From: Streptomyces sp. NRRL F-5122
GTDB taxonomy: Bacteria; Actinomycetota; Actinomycetes; Streptomycetales; Streptomycetaceae
Direction of reading: 5' to 3'
Assembly: GCF_001507435.1 (NCBI RefSeq)
Contig: NZ_LMWH01000290.1
Location: 219,738-283,737, forward strand
DNA length: 64,000 bases
How positions within the stretch are numbered: position 1 is the first letter of the stretch; every line of letters starts with the position of its first letter. The notes beneath the pieces were generated by a model that searched no databases, was not told the DNA's origin, and saw only the letters and a list, made by a program, of their open reading frames with translations. This document shows positions 59,711 through 64,000 of this stretch, piece after piece. A program made the position numbers and the translations under genes.

Positions 59711-60937
59711 ATGGCGGGCACACGGCGGTTCCCGGTCTGGCTGCTCACCACATGGGCTCTGACCAGGCTGGCCCTGCTGCTCTTCGTCTTCAAGGTGTTC
59801 GTCTTCCCCGGCCCGGACGTCACCAGCGACGTCTCGGTGATCTACCACGGCTGGTACGACACCCTGCGCACCGGCGCGTTCCCGCACGACGACGTGACCT
59901 GGCAGTACCCGCCCGCCGCCGCGCTGGCCGTGCTCTCCCCCGCGCTGCTGCCCTTCCTGGACTACGCACAGGCCTTCTACGTCCTCGCCTTCCTCGCCGA
60001 CCTGGCGGTCCTGTGCCTGCTGCTGTACGCGGGCCGACGGCCGCACAGGACCGTGCGCGGGGCCTGGGTCTGGGTGGTCGGCGTCGCCCTGCTCGGCCCG
60101 ACCGTGTACGCCCGCTACGACCTGATGGTGACGGCGGTGGCGGTGGCCGCGCTGCTCGCGGGCGCCCGCAGGCCGCGGGTGATGGGGGCACTGGTGGCCG
60201 TGGGCGCCCTGCTGAAGGTGTGGCCGGCGCTGCTGCTGGCCGGTGCCGTCAAACGCCGGGCATGGGTGTCGGCCGCGGCGACGGCCGGCGCCCTCGCCCT
60301 GCCGGTCGCCCTGACGATGCCCGGCGCCTTCGGCTTCCTGACCTCCCAGCGTGACCGCGGCACGGAGGTCGAGTCCCTGGGCTCGCTGGTCTTCCATGTG
60401 GCGCGGCACTTCGGCTGGAAGGGCCAGGTGCTGCTCAACTACGGCTCGGTGGAGTACCTCGGGCCCTACGTCGACTGGGTCAGCTCGGCCGCCCTCTTCC
60501 TGACCGTGGTCGCCTTCGGATGGCTGCTGCTGTGGCGTGTCAGCGTCCGCCGGATGCCGCCGCACGCGCTCGCGGACGCCGCCTTCGTGGCCGTGCTGCT
60601 GTTCACCGTCACCAGCCGGGTGATCAGCCCGCAGTACATGGTGTGGCTGGTCGGGCTCGCGGCCGTCTGCCTGTGCTCCCGCGCGAGCCGGATGGCGCTG
60701 CCCGGCGCCCTGGTGGTGGCCGCCTGCCTGGCCACAGTCCTGGAGTTCCCGGTCTGCTTCGCGAACGTCGTCGCCGGCGACGGACTCGGCATCACCCTGC
60801 TGTTCGTGCGCAACGGTCTGCTGGTGCTCGCCACGCTGACCGCCGCACGGACGCTGTGGCGCGGCACGGTCTCGCACCCGGCCCCGACAGTGCCGCCTCA
60901 GGCCACCCGCACCCAGGAGACACTGACGCCCTCCTGA
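59711..60937 (+). CDS. GT87-like (DUF2029) polytopic membrane glycosyltransferase
   Basis: A 408-residue protein with about ten membrane segments. An N-terminal loop between segments holds DVTSDVSVIYHGWYDTLRTGAFPHDDVTWQYPPAAALAVLS, where the acidic residues and WQYPP block mark the family. Such enzymes are polyprenyl-phosphate-mannose-dependent mannosyltransferases in mycobacteria. It diverges from the PimB'-like gene, so both could serve phosphatidylinositol mannoside or glycan assembly (inference). The ATG at 59711 is preferred; the GTG at 59705 is possible. Confidence 0.82.
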   Translation: MAGTRRFPVWLLTTWALTRLALLLFVFKVFVFPGPDVTSDVSVIYHGWYDTLRTGAFPHDDVTWQYPPAAALAVLSPALLPFLDYAQAFYVLAFLADLAVLCLLLYAGRRPHRTVRGAWVWVVGVALLGPTVYARYDLMVTAVAVAALLAGARRPRVMGALVAVGALLKVWPALLLAGAVKRRAWVSAAATAGALALPVALTMPGAFGFLTSQRDRGTEVESLGSLVFHVARHFGWKGQVLLNYGSVEYLGPYVDWVSSAALFLTVVAFGWLLLWRVSVRRMPPHALADAAFVAVLLFTVTSRVISPQYMVWLVGLAAVCLCSRASRMALPGALVVAACLATVLEFPVCFANVVAGDGLGITLLFVRNGLLVLATLTAARTLWRGTVSHPAPTVPPQATRTQETLTPS

Positions 60938-61028
60938 CCGTGCGGGACCTGCCGCGGCGGGCCGGGCGGGGAAGCGCACGGCCGCGCGGGGCGAACGTGC
61001 GGCCCGTCGGCCCCAACCGGACGAATCC

Positions 61029-62249
61029 TCAGCCCAGTTGGGCTCTCAGATACGCCTGCCACTGACGTGTGAACGCCTCCGGCGTCGTCCCGAGCACCTT
61101 CCGCATCGCGCCCTCGACCGCCCCCGGCCGCTCGCGATGGTCGCCCACCATTCGGTAGAACTCGTTCAGGCGGACCTCGCCCCAGCGGTCGGCGATCATT
61201 CGGCAGGCCATCCAGCCGCCCTCGTACGCCTGGGCCAGCTTCCCCGGGTCCCCGGAGAAGGCGAAGTCCGCGTCCTTCGGCAACGCGGCCGGGACATGGC
61301 CCAGCGCGATCGCGCGGTCGAGTTCGGAGGCCACCTGACCGGGCGGGCGGCCGGTGCCGCGATAGCCGACCCAGTCGGCGTAGCCCTCGGAGAGCCACAG
61401 GGGGGTGGCCGCCGTGGTGTGGGCACGGGTGGCGACATGGGTGGTCTCATGGCTGAGAACGACCTGTTTGCCCAGGTCGCCCAGGACGCCGTATGCCTCG
61501 GGGTTGACGATGATCCGGTCCGCGGGCGCCTTCCCGGCGCCCCCAGCCTCGCCGGTGGTGACCGCGGCGATCCCGCGGTAGCCGGACGCCGGGGCACCGA
61601 GCAGCCCGGCCATCCCCTCCAGCGTTCTCGGCACGAGCACCACCACGTGCCGAGGCCAGTCGGTGCCCCATGCGTCGGTGACGGCGGGCACCGCACGGTC
61701 GGCGAGGTCCGCGTAGGCCCGCAGGACACTGTGCGGCTGCCCGACGCCGAGCACCAGACTGTGCGACCCGCGGACCGCCTCGACGGCTCCCTGCTCCCAC
61801 AGTTGCTGGTTGGCCTTCCGGGCGGGTTCCTCGGAGCCGACGACCCAGCGGCCGTCGCTGCGGGTCAGCCGCAGCACACGGCTCGCGGTGACCGGCGCAC
61901 GGTCGTAGCCCTTGATTCGGTAGCGCAGTTCGGCGTCGGCGGTGGCTCGGTCGCCGGTGCGGTGCAGCGCGGTCAGCCGGTAGGACCAGGCGGCCAGCGG
62001 TATGTCACGGAGGTTGTCGAACTCGGCCGGGCCGACGGCGGGTCGGCCGTCGGCGGCACCGGACGCCGCCTCGGTCGCCAGGAACGCCGAGCGGTCCCCT
62101 TCCAGGATCGCCGCCGCCCGCCGGTCGAGCACCTGCTGCACTGCGGCGCTCTGGGCGTCCGTCCCGGAGCCGCCCGAGCAGCCGATAAGTCCGGCGAGGA
62201 GCACCACACACACCGCCACGCCCCCCGGCACACGTCTGCGACCAGCCAC
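61029..62249 (-). CDS. Lipoprotein with gluzincin-type zinc metalloprotease motif
   Basis: A 406-residue protein. A signal peptide ends in a lipobox (LAGLIGC, Cys24), so it is membrane-anchored outside the cell. The C-terminal half has SHETTH (His267, Glu268, His271) and, 17 residues on, SEGYADW (Glu288), the HExxH...E arrangement of gluzincin peptidases. The N-terminal part resembles an NTF2-like domain. No substrate is known. The GTG at 62249 lies 6 nt after TACGAT. It lies directly downstream of an NlpC/P60 gene. Confidence 0.82.
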   Translation of the reverse strand: MAGRRRVPGGVAVCVVLLAGLIGCSGGSGTDAQSAAVQQVLDRRAAAILEGDRSAFLATEAASGAADGRPAVGPAEFDNLRDIPLAAWSYRLTALHRTGDRATADAELRYRIKGYDRAPVTASRVLRLTRSDGRWVVGSEEPARKANQQLWEQGAVEAVRGSHSLVLGVGQPHSVLRAYADLADRAVPAVTDAWGTDWPRHVVVLVPRTLEGMAGLLGAPASGYRGIAAVTTGEAGGAGKAPADRIIVNPEAYGVLGDLGKQVVLSHETTHVATRAHTTAATPLWLSEGYADWVGYRGTGRPPGQVASELDRAIALGHVPAALPKDADFAFSGDPGKLAQAYEGGWMACRMIADRWGEVRLNEFYRMVGDHRERPGAVEGAMRKVLGTTPEAFTRQWQAYLRAQLG

Positions 62250-62255
62250 CTCACG

Positions 62256-62261
62256 ATCGTA
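62256..62261 (-). promoter_or_regulatory. -10 hexamer TACGAT, leaderless start of the lipoprotein gene
   Basis: TACGAT on the minus strand lies 6 nt before the GTG at 62249. Confidence 0.4.
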
Positions 62262-62293
62262 CGCGTCGGTCGGACGGTGTATCGCCGCCTCGT

Positions 62294-63307
62294 TCAGGGT
62301 CGGATGACCGAGGAGACGGGCATCATCCCGACCGGGTCGTAGCGCACCGCGGCCCCGGGATGGGGCGCGTGGATGACCCTGCCGTTGCCGACGTACATCG
62401 CCACATGGCTGGCGTCGGCGCGGTAGACGACCAGGTCTCCGGGCCGGGCCTGGGAGAGCGGGACCCGGCGGCCGGCGTGGCGCTGCGCCTGCGAGGTGCG
62501 GGGCAGCCCGATTCCGGCATGGGCGTACGACCACTGCATGAGGCCCGAACAGTCGAAGCTGCGCGGCCCGCTGGCACCCCATACATACGGCCTGCCGAGC
62601 GCGGAGCGGACCGCGGCGACGGCGGCTGCGGCCCGGGGACCCGGTGGCACGGCGTCGGCGAGGTCGGGCATGCCGCCGCCGGAGCGGGACACCCGCTCGT
62701 AGGCCGCCCGCTCCTCCGGCGGCAGGGAGTTGAGCATGCGCTGCGCCGCGGCGAGCTTGCGCTCCACGTCCTTCTTGTGCCGGGCGACGGCCTTGCGGGT
62801 CTTCTCCAGCGCGGCGAGCTCGTCCGCCACCACCGTGCGCTCCTCGGCCAGTTCCCGCAGGGCGCCGCGCAGTTCCCTCAGCTGCCCGGACTGGCGGGCG
62901 CCGATCCGGTCCAGTGCCGCCGCCTTCTCGAGGTAGTCGGCGGGATTGTCGGAGAACAGCAGCTCCAGGGAGGAGGCGAGGCCGCCGGAGCGGTACTGGG
63001 CCCCTGCGAGGGTGCCGAGCGCGTCCCTCATGGAGTTGACGCGATCCTGCTGGCGGGCGATCCGGTCCTGGGCCCGGCCGACCTGTCGGCGCAGCGAACC
63101 GGCGCGTTCCCCGGCCGCGTTGTACGCCTCGGTGGCCTGTTCGGCCTCCAGGTAGAGCCGGTCCACGGTGGCCCGGTGATCGCGAGGCGCGGCGTGCGCC
63201 GGTACGGCACCGAGGGCCGCGGCAGCCGCGGCGGCGGACACGACGGCGGCTGTGGCGCCACGTCCCCGGCCGAGGCCGGATGGTGCAAGGCGGCGATGGG
63301 ACCCCAC
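62294..63307 (-). CDS. Secreted NlpC/P60 peptidoglycan hydrolase (RipC-like)
   Basis: A 337-residue protein. The signal peptide (about 1-39, ending AVPAHA) is followed by a long coiled-coil region (45-205) and a C-terminal NlpC/P60 domain with Cys253 (FDCSGL), His301 (DASHVAMYVGNG) and His313 (VIHAPH). It cleaves D-Glu/DAP-type peptide links. The GTG at 63307 gives VGSHRRLAP, the usual start of Streptomyces relatives; the GTG at 63319 has GGAAGG nearby and is possible. The coiled coil suggests control by an FtsEX-like partner. Matches Rv2190c in order. Confidence 0.9.
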   Translation of the reverse strand: MGSHRRLAPSGLGRGRGATAAVVSAAAAAAALGAVPAHAAPRDHRATVDRLYLEAEQATEAYNAAGERAGSLRRQVGRAQDRIARQQDRVNSMRDALGTLAGAQYRSGGLASSLELLFSDNPADYLEKAAALDRIGARQSGQLRELRGALRELAEERTVVADELAALEKTRKAVARHKKDVERKLAAAQRMLNSLPPEERAAYERVSRSGGGMPDLADAVPPGPRAAAAVAAVRSALGRPYVWGASGPRSFDCSGLMQWSYAHAGIGLPRTSQAQRHAGRRVPLSQARPGDLVVYRADASHVAMYVGNGRVIHAPHPGAAVRYDPVGMMPVSSVIRP

Positions 63308-63502
63308 GTCCGGTCGCACTCCCTTCCGCTGACGACCCCCACCGCTCGGCGGGGGAAACGCGGCAGACAGTAGCCGGGCGATCACGCCTGGAACAAAGGG
63401 CGCGATGTGCACACACCATGCGAAACCCCGCCCTGACGCAGGTCATAGGCGGGGCACAGGGTCAGCGGGAGCCGCTGGAATTCCCTCGTTCGGGCGGGTG
63501 TG

Positions 63503-63522
63503 GACCGCCCGGGAAGGCGGTC
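63503..63522 (-). terminator. Short hairpin at the end of the second NlpC/P60 gene
   Basis: GACCGCC and GGCGGTC pair with a 6-nt loop at the stop codon. The stem is short, so it may be a weak terminator only. Confidence 0.35.
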
Positions 63523-64000
63523 AGATCCGGACGCCGAACTGGAACGGCATGTTGCCGATCGACTCGTAGCGAACCGAGGCACCGGTGTGCGGGGCGTGCA
63601 GCACCTGGCCGTTGCCCGCGTAGAGGCCGATGTGGTGCAGGTCGCCGTAGAAGAGGACCAGGTCGCCGACCCGGAGGTCGCTCTGGCTGTAGATACGGGT
63701 GCCCGCGTTGGCCTGGGCCTGGGAGGTCCGCGGTATGGAGACACCGGCCTGGGCGTAGGCCCAGGAGGTCAGGCCGGAGCAGTCGAAGGAGGACGGGCCG
63801 GAGGCGCCGTAGACGTAGGGCGAGCCGATCACGCTCTGCGCGGCGGCGAAGGCCGCTCCGGCCCGGCCGGAGGCCGAGGCGGTGGAGCCGCTGAGGGCGT
63901 TGCGCATGCTGTCGCGGCTGGCGCGGGCCTGGTCGGCCTGGAGGGCCGCGCGCTCCTGCGCGGTGAGGCTGTTGAGCAGCTTCTGCGCGTCGGCGAGCTT
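63521..64000 (-). CDS. Second NlpC/P60 peptidoglycan hydrolase (N-terminus beyond window)
   Basis: The visible 159 codons start at the right edge inside the coiled coil (KLADAQKLLNSLTAQERAALQADQARA) and continue into an NlpC/P60 domain with FDCSGLTSW, DLHHIGLYAGNG and VLHAPH for the Cys-His-His site. It ends QFGVRI. It is a close relative of the neighbouring gene, so the pair probably arose by duplication. Start and signal peptide lie outside the window. Confidence 0.92.
   Translation of the reverse strand, partial: KLADAQKLLNSLTAQERAALQADQARASRDSMRNALSGSTASASGRAGAAFAAAQSVIGSPYVYGASGPSSFDCSGLTSWAYAQAGVSIPRTSQAQANAGTRIYSQSDLRVGDLVLFYGDLHHIGLYAGNGQVLHAPHTGASVRYESIGNMPFQFGVRI

Noticed and set aside
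58189..60354. 721-codon plus-strand frame with AAGGAG before its ATG
   Set aside because: It runs antisense through the PimB'-like gene and then out of frame across the membrane glycosyltransferase; only its first bases are intergenic.
63308..63520. c-di-AMP (ydaO-type) riboswitch upstream of the NlpC/P60 gene
   Set aside because: Such elements precede some Streptomyces wall hydrolase genes, but I could not match the conserved core in this short gap.

Overview
The window is very GC-rich chromosomal DNA from a Streptomyces species. Supporting signs are strong third-codon-position G+C, many GTG starts, a MurE with the diaminopimelate-type DNPR motif, actinobacterial families (DUF3040, DUF5304, SAV_6107, Rv2175c) and a gene order that matches, from memory, the Streptomyces coelicolor block around SCO2085 to SCO2137. 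It is mostly core genome. I saw no rRNA, tRNA, insertion sequence, prophage or CRISPR array.

Region 1 (1-10.9 kb, minus strand) is the promoter-proximal part of the division and cell wall (dcw) cluster. In transcription order it runs rsmH, an unrecognised 64-codon ORF, an ftsL-like gene, ftsI, murE, murF, mraY, murD and ftsW (cut by the left edge). Several junctions are ATGA or GTGA overlaps. No mraZ was found. A good promoter lies about 220 bp upstream of rsmH, with a possible upstream ORF in the leader.

Region 2 (11-20 kb) holds a beta-carbonic anhydrase, a moxR-DUF58-transglutaminase operon, a DUF3040 membrane protein, a methyltransferase and a SAV_6107 HEPN-like gene. Region 3 (19.7-26.5 kb) is an ABC ATPase-YhgE/Pip-TetR operon behind a near-perfect 24-bp palindrome, a phytoene-desaturase-like oxidoreductase and a membrane protein with a Tyr/Gln/Gly-rich tail.

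Region 4 (26.5-37.9 kb) holds metF, thiE, an Rv2175c-family regulator, a FAD-dependent reductase, a TPP riboswitch with thiO-thiS-thiG, a four-PASTA Ser/Thr kinase, an endonuclease IV, a DUF4396 protein behind a CsoR-like palindrome, a sulfite-oxidase-like protein and the bacterioferritin pair bfr/bfd with an iron box. Region 5 (38-46 kb) covers aromatic and central metabolism: class II DAHP synthase, divergent from a trp leader/attenuator and a fused TrpE-TrpG, then a 2-hydroxyacid dehydrogenase, a phosphofructokinase and a MacRS-like two-component system.

Region 6 (46-64 kb) is an envelope-lipid and housekeeping block: PlsC-like acyltransferase, hydrolase, EEP hydrolase, glucokinase with DUF5304, ArsA-like ATPase, SRPBCC protein, metallophosphoesterase, long-chain acyl-CoA synthetase, cholesterol-oxidase-like enzyme, DUF1062, PimB'-like glycosyltransferase, GT87-like membrane glycosyltransferase, a gluzincin-type lipoprotein and two NlpC/P60 hydrolases (the second cut by the right edge). 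Much of the window matches the content and order of the Mycobacterium tuberculosis Rv2150c-Rv2190c segment, so it looks like an old actinobacterial envelope neighbourhood with streptomycete insertions. At least nine start codons sit 6-7 nt after a TANNNT hexamer, a pattern expected for leaderless mRNAs.
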